DNA of 64,000 nt from Streptomyces marinisediminis (GCF_026262575.1 NZ_JAPKFL010000020.1:1-64000), one strand, 5' to 3'. Positions 25,975-35,426 are shown, counted from the stretch's first letter. A program made the numbers and translations. Notes: a model not told the origin generated them from the letters alone.

Positions 25975-28900
25975 TCAGCGCCCGGCCGGGACCGCGGCGT
26001 CGACGGCCTTCACGATCCGCTTGTCGGACACCGGGTACGCCGTGCCCAGGGAGTGCGCGAAGTAGCTGACGCGCAGCTCCTCGATCATCCACCGGATCTC
26101 CCGGGCCGCCCGCGGCACCGGCCGCCCCGGCGGGAACTGCTCCAGCAGCCAGGCGTACTCGTCCCGCATCTCCCGCACCTTCTCCGTCCGCGCGCGGTCC
26201 CGCTGCGCGTTCGTCGGGAGCTGCTGGAGCCGCCGGTCGACGGCCGTCAGGTAGCGCAGCAGATCCGGCAGGCGGCGCGCACCGTGCTCCGTCACGAAGC
26301 CCGGGTGCACCAGCCCCGCCACCTGCTCCCGGACGTCCGTCAGCGAGGGCAGCAGCGTCGCGCTGCGCGCCAGCTCCGGGGACTTCAGGCGCCGCTCGCA
26401 CGACTGCCAGGCGACGAGCACCTCCCGCACCTGCCGCACCGTCGTGAGCGTCGCGTCGACGACGTCGGCGCGCACCGCGTCGAAGAGCTTGCGGAAGGCC
26501 GCCTCGTCCCACGCGGGGCCGCCGTGCGCGGCCACCAGCAGGTCGATCGCCGCGCTCACGCAGTCCTCGAAGAGCGCCGACACGCTCGCGTGCGGGGAGG
26601 CGGCCAGCGCCAGCTTCTGCTGGTTGGTCAACCGGGACTGGGCGAAGCGGCCCGGATCGGACGGCAGGTTCAGCCGGATCAGCCGCCGCGTGCCGCGCGC
26701 CATGGCCTGCTGCTGCTCCGCCTCGCTGTCGAACAGGCGGACGGCCACCGAGGCGCCCTCGTCCACCAGCGCGGGGTAGGCCTTCACCGGCTGCCCCGCA
26801 CGCCGCGTCTCGAACGTCCGCTCCAGGGTGCCGATCGTCCACGCGGTCAGCCCCGTGCGCGCCTGCCGGGGCGCCGGCGCTCCGGCGGGCGCGGCCTCCG
26901 GGCCGGGCCCGCCGCGGCGCCGTCCGCCCCGGGAGCCGCCGTCCGCCGCCTCGAACGCCCGGGACAGCGCGGCCTGCGCCTGCGGTTTGAACCGCAGGCG
27001 CAGCACCTCCAGGTCCTTGTCCTCCGCGTCTCCCCGGGCGCGGCGCCCGCGCTCGTCCACCACCCGGAAGGTGACGCGCAGGTGGGGCGGCACCCGGCCC
27101 CAGTCGAAGTCCTCCGGGGCGATCGGCACGCCCGTCATCCGGCGCAGCTCACGGGCCAGCACCGCCGTCAGCGGCTCGCCCAGCGGCACGTCCGAGGGTG
27201 CGGGGAACAGCGCGAGGAAGCGGTCGGCGAAGTCCGGCGCGGGGACGCAGTTGCGCCGGACCGGCTTGGGCAGGGAGCGGATCAGCTCCGTCACCACCTG
27301 GGGCCGCAGCCCGGGGATCTGCCAGTCGAAGCCGTCGTCGGTCACCTGGTTGAGCACCTGGAGCGGCACGTGCACGGTGACGCCGTCCGCGTCCGTGCCC
27401 GGCTCGAACTGGTAGGTCACCTTCAGCCGCAGCGGACCCTGCCGCCACACGTCCGGGTAGTCCGCCTTGGTGATCTGCGCGGCCCGCTCGTTGACGAGCA
27501 TCGACTTCTCGAAGCTCAGCAGGTCCGGCTCCGTGCGCCGCCGGTGCTTCCACCAGGAGTCGAAGTGCGCCCCCGAGACGACGTGTTCGGGCAGCCGCTG
27601 GTCGTAGAAGTCGTGCAGCGTCTCGTCGTCGACGAGGATGTCCCGGCGCCGCGCCCGGTGCTCCAGCTCCTCGACCTCGCCCAGCAGCTTGCGGTTGTCG
27701 TGGAAGAACTGGTGGTGGGTGCGCCAGTCGCCCTCCACCAGCGCGTGGCGGATGAACAGGTCGCGCGAGGTCTCCGGGTCGATGCGGCCGTAGTTGACCT
27801 TGCGCTGCGCCACGATCGGCACGCCGTAGAGCGTCACCTTCTCGTACGCCATGACCGCCGCCTGCCGCTGCTCCCAGTGCGGCTCGCTGTAGGTGCGCTT
27901 GACCAGGTGCCCGGCCAGCGGCTCGATCCAGTCCGGGTCGATCTTCGCGTTGACGCGGGCCCACAGCCGCGAGGTCTCCACCAGCTCGGCCGACATCACC
28001 CAGCGCGGCGGCTTCTTGAACAGCGCCGACCCGGGGAAGACGGCGAACTTCGCGTTCCGCGCGCCCAGGTACTCGTTCTTCCCGGCCGGCTTCCCGCCCT
28101 CCCCGCCCGGGTCCTTCAGCCCGACGTGGCTCAGCAGCCCGGCCAGCAGCGAGCGGTGCACGGCGTCGGCGTCCACCTCCTCGCGCGCCTCGCCCACCTG
28201 CACCTGGAGCGAGCGCGCCACCTGGCGGAGCTGGGTGAAGATGTCCTGCCACTCCCGTATGCGCAGGTAGTTGAGGAACTCCGCCTTGCACATGCGGCGG
28301 AACGCCGAGGAGGACAGCGCCTTCTGCTGCTCGCGCAGGTACGTCCACAGGTGCAGGAAGGACAGGAAGTCGCTCGTCTCGTCGCGGAAGCGCGCGTGCT
28401 GCTGGTCGGCCTGCTGCTGCTTGTCGGCGGGCCGCTCGCGCGGGTCCTGGATGGACAGCGCCGCCGCGATGACCATCACCTCGCGCACGCAGCCGTTGCG
28501 CTCCGCCTCCAGCACCATGCGGGCCAGCCGCGGGTCCACCGGCAGTTGGGCCAGCTTGCGGCCGGTGTCCGTCAGCCGCTTCCGCGGGTCCTTCTCGGCG
28601 GGCTCCAGCGCGCCCAGCTCCTCCAGGAGCTGCACACCGGCCTTGACGCTGCGGTGGTCGGGCGGGTCGATGAAGGGGAAGCGGGCGATGTCGCCGAGCC
28701 CGGCCGCCGTCATCTGCAGGATCACCGACGCCAGGTTGGTGCGCAGGATCTCCGCGTCGGTGAACTCCGGCCGGGAGAGGAAGTCCTCCTCCGAGTACAG
28801 CCGGACGCAGATCCCGTCCGAGGTGCGCCCGCAGCGGCCCTTGCGCTGGTTGGCGCTGGCCTGCGAGACGGGCTCGATCGGCAGCCGCTGCACCTTGGTG

Positions 28901-30039
28901 CGGTGGCTGTAGCGCGAGATGCGGGCGGTACCCGGGTCGATGACGTACTTGATGCCCGGCACCGTCAGCGAGGTCTCGGCGACGTTGGTCGCCAGCACGA
29001 CGCGCCGCCCGGCGTGCGGCTGGAACACCCGGTGCTGCTCGGCGTGCGACAGGCGCGCGTACAGCGGCAGCACCTCGGTCGAGCGCAGCCTCAGCTTGGT
29101 CAGCGCGTCGGCGGTGTCGCGGATCTCCCGCTCGCCGGAGAGGAACACCAGGATGTCGCCGGGCCCCTCGGCCTGCAGCTCCCGCACCGCGTCGCAGATC
29201 GCGGTGACCTGGTCCCGGTCGGCGTCGCCCGGCTCGCCGTCCTCCTCCAGCAGCGGCCGGTACCGCACCTCCACGGGGTACGTGCGTCCGCTGACCTCCA
29301 CGATCGGCGCGTCCCCGAAGTGCCGCGAGAACCGCTCGGGGTCGATCGTCGCCGAGGTGATGATCACCTTCAGGTCCGGGCGGCGGGGCAGGAGCTGGGC
29401 GAGGTAGCCGAGCAGGAAGTCGATGTTCAGGCTGCGCTCGTGCGCCTCGTCGATGATGATCGTGTCGTACTGCCGCAGCTCCCGGTCGGTCTGGATCTCC
29501 GCGAGCAGGATGCCGTCCGTCATCAGCTTGACCAGGGTGGTGTCCTTCACCTGGTCGGTGAAGCGCACCTTCCAGCCCACCGCGTCGCCCAGCGGCGTCC
29601 TCAGCTCGTCCGCCACCCGCTCGGCCACCGTCCGCGCCGCGATCCGGCGCGGCTGGGTGTGCCCGATGAGCCCCTTGACGCCCCGGCCCAGCTCCAGGCA
29701 GATCTTCGGGATCTGCGTCGTCTTGCCCGACCCCGTCTCACCGGCGATGATCACCACCTGGTGGTCGCGCACGGCGGCCAGAATGTCGTCCTTCTTCTGG
29801 CTGACCGGCAGCTCGGCCGGGTAGGTGATGGTCGGCACCGCCGCCCGGCGCGCCGCGACGCGGGCCTCCGCGCGCTCCACCTCCCCGGCGATCTCGGCCA
29901 GCACGGCCTCCCGGGCCTCCGGCTTGCGGACACGCCGCACGCCGTCGAGCCGACGGCCGAGCCGCCGCTCGTCCCGCGGCATCAGTTCGGAGACCCGCTC
30001 CAACAGGGCGGGCAGGCTGAGGTCAGGCGCTCTGGACAT
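25975..30039 (-). CDS. hrpA: ATP-dependent RNA helicase HrpA
   Basis: A 1354-residue DEAH-box helicase. Walker A GETGSGKT at residues 100-107, then TQPRRIAA, the DEAH motif in IIIDEAHERS, SATID, and the helicase C domain with NVAETSLT and QRKGRCGRT. The long C-terminal part (DUF3418-like) is usual for bacterial HrpA. ATG at 30039 has GGAGGG upstream; the longer frame upstream is arginine-rich shadow. HrpA unwinds RNA and rescues stalled ribosomes in E. coli; that role is inferred here. Confidence 0.95.
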   Translation of the reverse strand: MSRAPDLSLPALLERVSELMPRDERRLGRRLDGVRRVRKPEAREAVLAEIAGEVERAEARVAARRAAVPTITYPAELPVSQKKDDILAAVRDHQVVIIAGETGSGKTTQIPKICLELGRGVKGLIGHTQPRRIAARTVAERVADELRTPLGDAVGWKVRFTDQVKDTTLVKLMTDGILLAEIQTDRELRQYDTIIIDEAHERSLNIDFLLGYLAQLLPRRPDLKVIITSATIDPERFSRHFGDAPIVEVSGRTYPVEVRYRPLLEEDGEPGDADRDQVTAICDAVRELQAEGPGDILVFLSGEREIRDTADALTKLRLRSTEVLPLYARLSHAEQHRVFQPHAGRRVVLATNVAETSLTVPGIKYVIDPGTARISRYSHRTKVQRLPIEPVSQASANQRKGRCGRTSDGICVRLYSEEDFLSRPEFTDAEILRTNLASVILQMTAAGLGDIARFPFIDPPDHRSVKAGVQLLEELGALEPAEKDPRKRLTDTGRKLAQLPVDPRLARMVLEAERNGCVREVMVIAAALSIQDPRERPADKQQQADQQHARFRDETSDFLSFLHLWTYLREQQKALSSSAFRRMCKAEFLNYLRIREWQDIFTQLRQVARSLQVQVGEAREEVDADAVHRSLLAGLLSHVGLKDPGGEGGKPAGKNEYLGARNAKFAVFPGSALFKKPPRWVMSAELVETSRLWARVNAKIDPDWIEPLAGHLVKRTYSEPHWEQRQAAVMAYEKVTLYGVPIVAQRKVNYGRIDPETSRDLFIRHALVEGDWRTHHQFFHDNRKLLGEVEELEHRARRRDILVDDETLHDFYDQRLPEHVVSGAHFDSWWKHRRRTEPDLLSFEKSMLVNERAAQITKADYPDVWRQGPLRLKVTYQFEPGTDADGVTVHVPLQVLNQVTDDGFDWQIPGLRPQVVTELIRSLPKPVRRNCVPAPDFADRFLALFPAPSDVPLGEPLTAVLARELRRMTGVPIAPEDFDWGRVPPHLRVTFRVVDERGRRARGDAEDKDLEVLRLRFKPQAQAALSRAFEAADGGSRGGRRRGGPGPEAAPAGAPAPRQARTGLTAWTIGTLERTFETRRAGQPVKAYPALVDEGASVAVRLFDSEAEQQQAMARGTRRLIRLNLPSDPGRFAQSRLTNQQKLALAASPHASVSALFEDCVSAAIDLLVAAHGGPAWDEAAFRKLFDAVRADVVDATLTTVRQVREVLVAWQSCERRLKSPELARSATLLPSLTDVREQVAGLVHPGFVTEHGARRLPDLLRYLTAVDRRLQQLPTNAQRDRARTEKVREMRDEYAWLLEQFPPGRPVPRAAREIRWMIEELRVSYFAHSLGTAYPVSDKRIVKAVDAAVPAGR

Positions 30040-30541
30040 ACGCCCTCCAGCATCCCACCCCCGCCCGATTCCCCGCGACCGAGTTCCCCCGCGCCCCCGC
30101 CCAGCCCCCGCCCCGGGCGCCCGACCCCGGGGCGCCCGACCCCGGGCGCCCGACGTCCCCACCGCCCGCAGCCCGCGCTCCGACGCCCCCTCCCAACGCC
30201 GCGCCGCCCGGCGCCACCCGCGTCTGACGAGCACGGGCGGGAGCGAGACGGAGAAGCGGCAGCCCGCGGCTCCCGCCCCACGCCGCCTCACCACGCCCGG
30301 GGGGCGGTGACGGCACGCCCTCCGGTTAGTTGTTGCGTTTATTTCGCTTGTTGCGGATACTGTACTCAGCGGGACAGCCCTGAGCCCGACCACAACCATT
30401 GCCCAGTACCGTCACTGCTCCCACGGCAGCGGATCCCCTCGCCACGCCACGGCCACGGGATCCCCCGTCGCCAGCCTGCCGCCGCGCCGACGGTGGCGGA
30501 TTCCCACTGGCGCCCACCCACGGCACCTAGGGGCGCACGAA
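30040..30541. other. hrpA / antitoxin divergent spacer
   Basis: About 500 bp. The hrpA half is GC-rich with direct repeats of GGGCGCCCGACCCC type near 30115-30155. The antitoxin half changes to a lower-GC patch from about 30320, which holds the TTGTTGCG repeats and a possible -10 GATACT at 30356-30361. No gene is supported. Confidence 0.5.
30330..30355 (+). promoter_or_regulatory. direct repeats upstream of toxin-antitoxin pair
   Basis: TTGTTGCG occurs at 30330-30337 and 30348-30355, an 18-bp spacing (close to two helical turns), with GATACT directly after. It is a plausible operator for the HTH antitoxin. Confidence 0.4.
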
Positions 30542-31003
30542 ATGGCCAAGACTGACCTCCGTCCGGTGAAGCTGCCAGAGGACAAGCGGAAGACCGCCAA
30601 TCACGCACTCGCCGGAGTTCGGAGCTACCTTGCCGAGCACCAGGACGCGTCCCAGATCCACGTCAGCGTCCGAGACGGAGGGGGCCGCGAGTCGCTGGTC
30701 CTCCCCCGCGAAGCTGTGGAGCTCCTGGCGTCGCTGCTCGCCCACCTGGGCGCCGGCCGGGCCGTGTCCATCGTTCCTTCCGACGCCGAGCTCACCACGC
30801 AGCAGGCCGCCGACATGCTGAACGTGTCCCGCCCCTTCCTCATCGGGCTGTTGGAGGCCGGTGAGATCGAGTACCGGACCGTCGGCACGCACCGCAGGAT
30901 CACCGCGTCGTCTCTGCTGGAGTACCAGCGCCAAGATGATCACCGTCGTCGGCTGGTGGCCGATGAGCTCACTCGGCTCGGCCAGGAGACGGGAACGCTC
31001 TAG
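30542..31003 (+). CDS. HTH antitoxin of a PIN toxin pair
   Basis: A 153-residue protein. The N-terminal half is probably the toxin-neutralising or dimer part; the C-terminal half is an excisionase/MerR-like HTH with ELTTQQAADMLNVSRPFLIGLLEAGEIEYRTVGTHRR, the same fold as BldC. It ends 3 bp before the PIN gene, the usual antitoxin-first order. ATG at 30542 follows AGGGG. It probably represses its own promoter. Confidence 0.85.
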   Translation: MAKTDLRPVKLPEDKRKTANHALAGVRSYLAEHQDASQIHVSVRDGGGRESLVLPREAVELLASLLAHLGAGRAVSIVPSDAELTTQQAADMLNVSRPFLIGLLEAGEIEYRTVGTHRRITASSLLEYQRQDDHRRRLVADELTRLGQETGTL

Positions 31004-31006
31004 GGC

Positions 31007-31567
31007 ATGGCTTTCACCGCCGTCTACGACGCCAACGTCCTGTATCCGAGCACTCTGCGCGATGTCCTCATCCGCATCGGGCAGGGTGGCTTGGTTCGAG
31101 CGAAGTGGACGGACCAGATCCTCGACGAAGCCTTCCGGAACCTGAAGGAGAACCGACCCGACCTGGACCCGCACAAGCTGGAGCGAACGCGGGAGCTGAT
31201 GGCTGGTTCGATCCGGGACGTCTTAGTCAGAGGGTACGAACCGCTGATCGAGGCGGTCGATCTGCCGGACCCCGGTGATCGTCACGTCCTGGCGGCCGCC
31301 AGTCGCGCGGAGGCGCAGGTCATCGTCACGTTCAACCTGAAGGACTTCCCCGCGGACAAGCTGTCGGCGTGGGACGTGCAGGCAGTCCACCCAGACGCGT
31401 TCATCGAAGCGCAGGTGGGGTTGTCGCCCCAGTTGGTGTACGCGACGCTCACACAGATCGCGGATGCGTGGGTGAACCCGCCGAACGCGGTGGTCGCGGA
31501 CGTGCTCGTCTCGTTGGAGAGGGAAGGCCTCGTGGCATCGGCAGCGGCGCTGCGAGCCATGACGTAG
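31007..31567 (+). CDS. PIN-domain toxin (VapC-like ribonuclease)
   Basis: A 186-residue PIN-domain protein. The acidic metal-binding set is visible: Asp8 in VYDANVL, Glu41 in DQILDEAFRNL, Asp91 in GDRHVLAA and Asp113 in TFNLKDFP. PIN toxins cut tRNA or rRNA. The upstream HTH gene is its likely antitoxin. Leu73 is encoded by TTA (31223-31225), the rare codon read only by the bldA tRNA in Streptomyces, and Arg75 by AGA; both suggest foreign origin and possible developmental control. Confidence 0.87.
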   Translation: MAFTAVYDANVLYPSTLRDVLIRIGQGGLVRAKWTDQILDEAFRNLKENRPDLDPHKLERTRELMAGSIRDVLVRGYEPLIEAVDLPDPGDRHVLAAASRAEAQVIVTFNLKDFPADKLSAWDVQAVHPDAFIEAQVGLSPQLVYATLTQIADAWVNPPNAVVADVLVSLEREGLVASAAALRAMT

Positions 31568-31656
31568 CCGCCTCCCCGCCGCGACCCGTCTGGCTTCCCC
31601 GGGGTCAGGGGCGTGCGGGAGCGTGGTCGCTGACAGCGGTTGGTGTGCCCGAACGC

Positions 31657-31694
31657 GAGAACCCCCTGCGGAGTGCTCTCCGCAGGGGGTTCTC
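31657..31694 (-). terminator. terminator of left tRNA cluster
   Basis: A perfect 17-bp hairpin (arms begin GAGAACCCCC) with a TGCT loop, 15 bp beyond tRNA-Phe. Its sequence differs from that of the right cluster terminator. Confidence 0.85.
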
Positions 31695-31708
31695 GCTGTT
31701 CAGCGCGG

Positions 31709-31782
31709 TGGCTGGGGCCGGGGTCGAACCGGCGACCTTCCGCTTTTCAGGCGGACGCTCGTACCAACTGAGCTACCCAGCC
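31709..31782 (-). tRNA. tRNA-Phe(GAA), left copy
   Basis: 74 nt, acceptor GGCTGGG, anticodon stem TCCGC/GCGGA, loop CTGAAAA, T-loop TTCGACC. The stem differs from the right copy at 36487. Confidence 0.95.
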
Positions 31783-31804
31783 ACGCAACCCCGGAGGGTT
31801 GCAG

Positions 31805-31879
31805 CGGTCCTGACGGGATTTGAACCCGCGGCCTCCACCTTGACAGGGTGGCGAGCACTCCAAACTGCTCCACAGGACC
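31805..31879 (-). tRNA. tRNA-Asp(GTC), left copy
   Basis: 75 nt, identical to the copies at 25780 and 36588. Confidence 0.95.
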
Positions 31880-31912
31880 AGGAGCGTGCGAGCACCAGTC
31901 TCGCACAGGTGT

Positions 31913-31940
31913 TGCGTGCCCCCAACGGGATTCGAACCCG
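31913..31940 (-). repeat. 3' fragment of tRNA-Glu (left attachment-like repeat)
   Basis: 28 bp identical to 36702-36729. It is the 3' acceptor half and T-arm of tRNA-Glu (24 nt) plus 4 bp downstream; the rest of the tRNA is missing. This is the pattern left by integration into a tRNA gene. Confidence 0.8.
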
Positions 31941-32562
31941 AAATCGTTACCTTCCTGACCTGCGGAAACGTGAGAGAATCGGACAAGGTTGCCCATGTGT
32001 GTCCTCCTGGGTCCTGCTCGATCCTCCTCGATCCCCTCCCCGTGCTGACACGTCAGCACGGGGAGGGCAGTCTTTGCGATCGAGAATCTGGACTTGCTGG
32101 GTGTGGTGGGAGATTGCCACGATTCCGGGAATCTTGCGCCGACTCTATAGTGCCTGCTGAAGCAAATCATGCTGAGGCGCCAGAGGCGCTTGCAACCGCG
32201 TTCAGCACGCCACGCACATCGTCGTTCCCGGGCGGGGGGGGGATAGGGGGAGTGTTCATGCGTGGCGCCGACCTTCCCTCTGGCTTGGTCCTCAACCTGC
32301 GCGGTGCGGGGCAGGGGGTCACACAGACTCGGTGGGACGGATGGCTTTCGTGTCCCCAGTCGTCAAGGTCACGAGGCTGGATCCGAGAACGACGCATTTC
32401 AGTGCCGGTAGTGATCACTCGCGCACGCGTCTGATGCGTGGTGTGGCCTATCCTCTCTCCGCCTTGCAGCTGCGCGCACCTGCCACCGCCCCGCACCGTC
32501 CTCACGGGCGGCACGACGCCACCTTCGAAACACGTCCCAGCTTCTCGGCATTGTTGCTCGTG
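31941..32562. other. left end of restriction island
   Basis: About 620 bp without a sure gene. It starts directly after the tRNA-Glu fragment, includes the palindrome at 32035-32066, and is lower in GC than the core. A minus-strand frame ending at 32167 (115 codons) has no recognised features. No integrase is seen. Confidence 0.5.
32035..32066. repeat. 15-bp inverted repeat at left island end
   Basis: Perfect arms CCTCCCCGTGCTGAC and GTCAGCACGGGGAGG around AC. Its core GTGCTGACACGTCAGCAC recurs at 36368-36385 near the other island end. Confidence 0.8.
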
Positions 32563-34668
32563 TCAGACGGGAATCGCAGCAGATTGCTTCGGGGCGACCG
32601 GTGCGTCGACTGCCTCTGAAGCCAGCGCGTCCACCTGAGCGATGACCGCATCGTTCAAGTCGATGCTCGCTGACGAGAGGTAAGCCAACAGGGAGCCGCG
32701 AACGACGGACCGCACGTCTCCTGCCCCCACATCCACACCGGCCTCCAGCAGAGCGCTCAGCTCTTTCTGTGCGGTTGCCAGAGCTTCTTCGAGTGAGCCG
32801 TTCGGGTTGGTCGCGCCGTCGGCTGCCCGACGACAAACAACCACGCTGTCCAGGTTCGACGGCTCTCGGGCGCCAGCCTTGACGATGCTCGTCGACATCT
32901 CCCCCTTGACCGGCTGGACGGCAGTGATCACGAAGCCGGCGCGGCGAAGCGACTCGACTACCTGTACCCACCCGCTGATGCGGGCCTGATGGAACGTGAA
33001 GGCGAGGAGGCCACCCGGCTTCAGGACCCGTGCGCATTCGCTCCAGACAGCTTCGATGGCTTTGCCGAACTCCACCGGATCCGCGTGTTGCACTTCTCCG
33101 GTTCGGCGTGTTGTCGCCGTCGCCGCATATGCCTCGTGCGGCCGCATTCCGCGAAGCCAGGCGTGGAAGAAGTCAGCGAGCTCCGCGTAGTGAACGTTGT
33201 CCATATAGGGCGGGTCCGTGACGACTAGATCGATAGACTCATCGGGAAGATCGGTCTCCGCCGAGTTCCGCGTGGCGACGTAGGCGGTTTGGCCCTGGGC
33301 GGTCTCGAACGATGCCCATGAGTCGACAAGGGTCGCAACCAGCGGCTTAGCGAGCCCGGTGACACGTTCGACCCCGTCGCCTTCGTCGACGAGATCGACG
33401 GGCTTCACCTTGTATTCATGCGCACGCTGCAGCCGACTCTTGTAGAGAGTCGAAAAGGACCCCGATGACTGAGGCGTCCCCCACGGATGAGCTTCGAGGG
33501 GCGTACGCTCCGGCTTGAGGACGTGATGGCTGAACATGTGCCGGACAGCGCCGGTCCCCTCGCCCTTGAAGGACGTGAAGAGGTTGTTGAACTCAAGGGT
33601 GCCCGAGAAGAGTGCCGCGAGCGCTTCACGTTCTGCGGAGGGTCCGGGCAAGTCCCGGATTGCGGTCGCGATCAGCGAGAGCGAGACCAGTTGGCGCGCG
33701 TTGAAGAAGTCGTGCCACTTGCGGAAGTTCCACTTCAGCGCCTGGTCGGTGTTGTTGCCTCTGGCGAGCTCACCCTGCGGCAGGACTGCGGAGTCGGGCA
33801 GACCGGCGAGCCGCTCGACGCACTGTGCGTAGAGGTCGCGATCCCAGTCAGTGATGCTCTCGTAGACCTTTGAGCCGTCCGGGTTCGCGACCATCTTGGC
33901 GTACATCTCGAACTCGGCCCTGTTGCCGCCGAGAGCAGTCAAGATTTTGAAGGTGTGGCCCTGTTGACAGGTTGCCATCTGACCACGGACTGCTCCGCGC
34001 TGGCTGATCTCGTGGCCGTTGAGACACGTTTCGGAGTCGAAGTCGTGTCGGCTCTGCTTGACAGCCAGGCACTTAGGGCAGACGATCTGTGCCTTCGGCA
34101 CCCGCTTGGGATAAGCGTTCTTGGAGAACACCGGCGAGTCGAACAGCCGGACCTTGTCGGAGCAACTGGGGCACTGGACGGTCGCGACCCAGAAGTAGTA
34201 CAGGACGCTCCGGCCATCTTCGGCCCGGTGGAAGCGGTCAATCTCCTCGCGGCAGGCAGACTCGACGGCCTCGTAGACAGTCGCCAGACGCTCCATGTTC
34301 CAGGGCTGCATTGCTTGGCGCTGGACCAGGGTTGCCACAGGGTTGATATCGAAGCAGACTGCTCGGGCTCCGAGCTTGAGCGCTTCGACACCAGTGACAC
34401 CAGAGCCAGAGAAGGGATCGAGAACGACGGCACCCTTCAGATCCAGCGGGGATGCGTATGCCGCGGCGCTATCGGCGTCCTCGGGTGTTGTAGCCGAGGC
34501 GAGAATTCCGCGGAAGACAGTGCCGAGGCGCTTAGCCCACCACTTGTGTGTGCTGGTCGCAGGGCGGTGGACCTCCTTGCGCCAGGACTCCTTCGTGCCA
34601 ACGGCACTGAGCATCGCGGCGGGGAAGGCTGACTCCAGGCACGTCCGTGCAGGCACCACGGGCGTCAT
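32563..34668 (-). CDS. zinc-ribbon DNA methyltransferase (modification)
   Basis: A 701-residue adenine-type DNA methyltransferase of the COG1743 kind. HRPATSTHKWWAKRLG is at residues 35-49; the SAM loop DPFSGSG is at 84-90 and the catalytic DPPY at 485-488, an order (SAM site, long middle, DPPY) like the alpha class. Between them are four putative zinc ligand pairs: CPSC 166-169, CPKC 197-200, CLNGH 215-219 and CQQGH 234-238. Its ATG overlaps the nuclease stop by 4 nt. Base use is lower in GC than the core. The product is probably N6-methyladenine; the recognition site is unknown. Confidence 0.87.
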   Translation of the reverse strand: MTPVVPARTCLESAFPAAMLSAVGTKESWRKEVHRPATSTHKWWAKRLGTVFRGILASATTPEDADSAAAYASPLDLKGAVVLDPFSGSGVTGVEALKLGARAVCFDINPVATLVQRQAMQPWNMERLATVYEAVESACREEIDRFHRAEDGRSVLYYFWVATVQCPSCSDKVRLFDSPVFSKNAYPKRVPKAQIVCPKCLAVKQSRHDFDSETCLNGHEISQRGAVRGQMATCQQGHTFKILTALGGNRAEFEMYAKMVANPDGSKVYESITDWDRDLYAQCVERLAGLPDSAVLPQGELARGNNTDQALKWNFRKWHDFFNARQLVSLSLIATAIRDLPGPSAEREALAALFSGTLEFNNLFTSFKGEGTGAVRHMFSHHVLKPERTPLEAHPWGTPQSSGSFSTLYKSRLQRAHEYKVKPVDLVDEGDGVERVTGLAKPLVATLVDSWASFETAQGQTAYVATRNSAETDLPDESIDLVVTDPPYMDNVHYAELADFFHAWLRGMRPHEAYAATATTRRTGEVQHADPVEFGKAIEAVWSECARVLKPGGLLAFTFHQARISGWVQVVESLRRAGFVITAVQPVKGEMSTSIVKAGAREPSNLDSVVVCRRAADGATNPNGSLEEALATAQKELSALLEAGVDVGAGDVRSVVRGSLLAYLSSASIDLNDAVIAQVDALASEAVDAPVAPKQSAAIPV

Positions 34669-35426
34669 GAGCGAGGCTCCTTCAGCGTGACCGTCTTGGT
34701 GTCGCCCGCTCCACGCGATCGGTAGGCACGGAACTGGTGCACGGTACCGGCGTTCGGGTTCGGCTCCTTGTGCGTGACCATCTCGTTGGTCTGCATGTTG
34801 AACTCGTAGGACACGAGCACATCGTCGACCTCGACACGGTCCAGCTCGCCCACCTGGACGAGCTCGCTCGACTGCACCTGGTAGTCGGCGGGTGCGATGA
34901 GTGTGGCCAGGCCGGCCGTTCCCGCGGCCAGTGCGAACGGCGTCGGCACGACGTACATCTTCCGGTCGCGGACCAGTATGTCGCCGTAGGAGCCGAAGCC
35001 GCGGAACGATTTGTTTTTATGGACATAGTTGGTGTCGGCGTTCAGGAAGCTGCCGTGGCAGACCACGAGATCGACGACGGGGTACTCGTCAACGCCGCGC
35101 TCGGCCTTGGGGTAACGTCCGAAGACGTAGAAGACCTCGCGGCCGTTGTGGTTCCCCGTGGGTACCTGGGAGTTGGAGTCGTAGTCAGCCTCTCGGCCGG
35201 GGAACTCCAAACCCTTGACTTCGTAGCCCTCCGGGTGGTTAACGAGCCGGAAGTCCGGATACGTGTTCCTGCCCGGTTCGTCGTAGGCGAGGCGGCACGC
35301 TTCGATGCGTTCCCCAACCCAGTTCTGGAAGTGGTACTCCTTGTCGCTCGCCGACACTCGCTGGATCAGGTCGCCGTCCGCCCGAGCGCGTTCACATTCC
35401 AGAAACACCTGCTCGACCGCGCCCAC
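34665..35426 (-). CDS. PD-(D/E)xK restriction endonuclease
   Basis: A 253-residue protein without obvious relatives that I recognise. It has the nuclease motif P57-D58 in NTYPDFRLV followed by E69-V-K71 in GYEVKGLEF, and an upstream acidic residue near 30, all spaced as in type II restriction enzymes. GTG at 35426 is preferred because GGAGGG lies 6-11 nt upstream; the longer frame is not coding-like. It is translated just before, and coupled to, the methyltransferase. Codons such as AAA for lysine are frequent, unlike the host core. Confidence 0.75.
   Translation of the reverse strand: MGAVEQVFLECERARADGDLIQRVSASDKEYHFQNWVGERIEACRLAYDEPGRNTYPDFRLVNHPEGYEVKGLEFPGREADYDSNSQVPTGNHNGREVFYVFGRYPKAERGVDEYPVVDLVVCHGSFLNADTNYVHKNKSFRGFGSYGDILVRDRKMYVVPTPFALAAGTAGLATLIAPADYQVQSSELVQVGELDRVEVDDVLVSYEFNMQTNEMVTHKEPNPNAGTVHQFRAYRSRGAGDTKTVTLKEPRS

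Noticed and set aside
26053..30555. 1,500-codon open frame antisense to hrpA
   Set aside because: The hrpA frame has all helicase motifs; the opposite frame is Arg/Leu/Val-rich shadow sequence.
32167..32514. 115-codon minus-strand frame at the left island end
   Set aside because: No start signal or known motif; its composition is not clearly coding, so it is only mentioned in the spacer entry.
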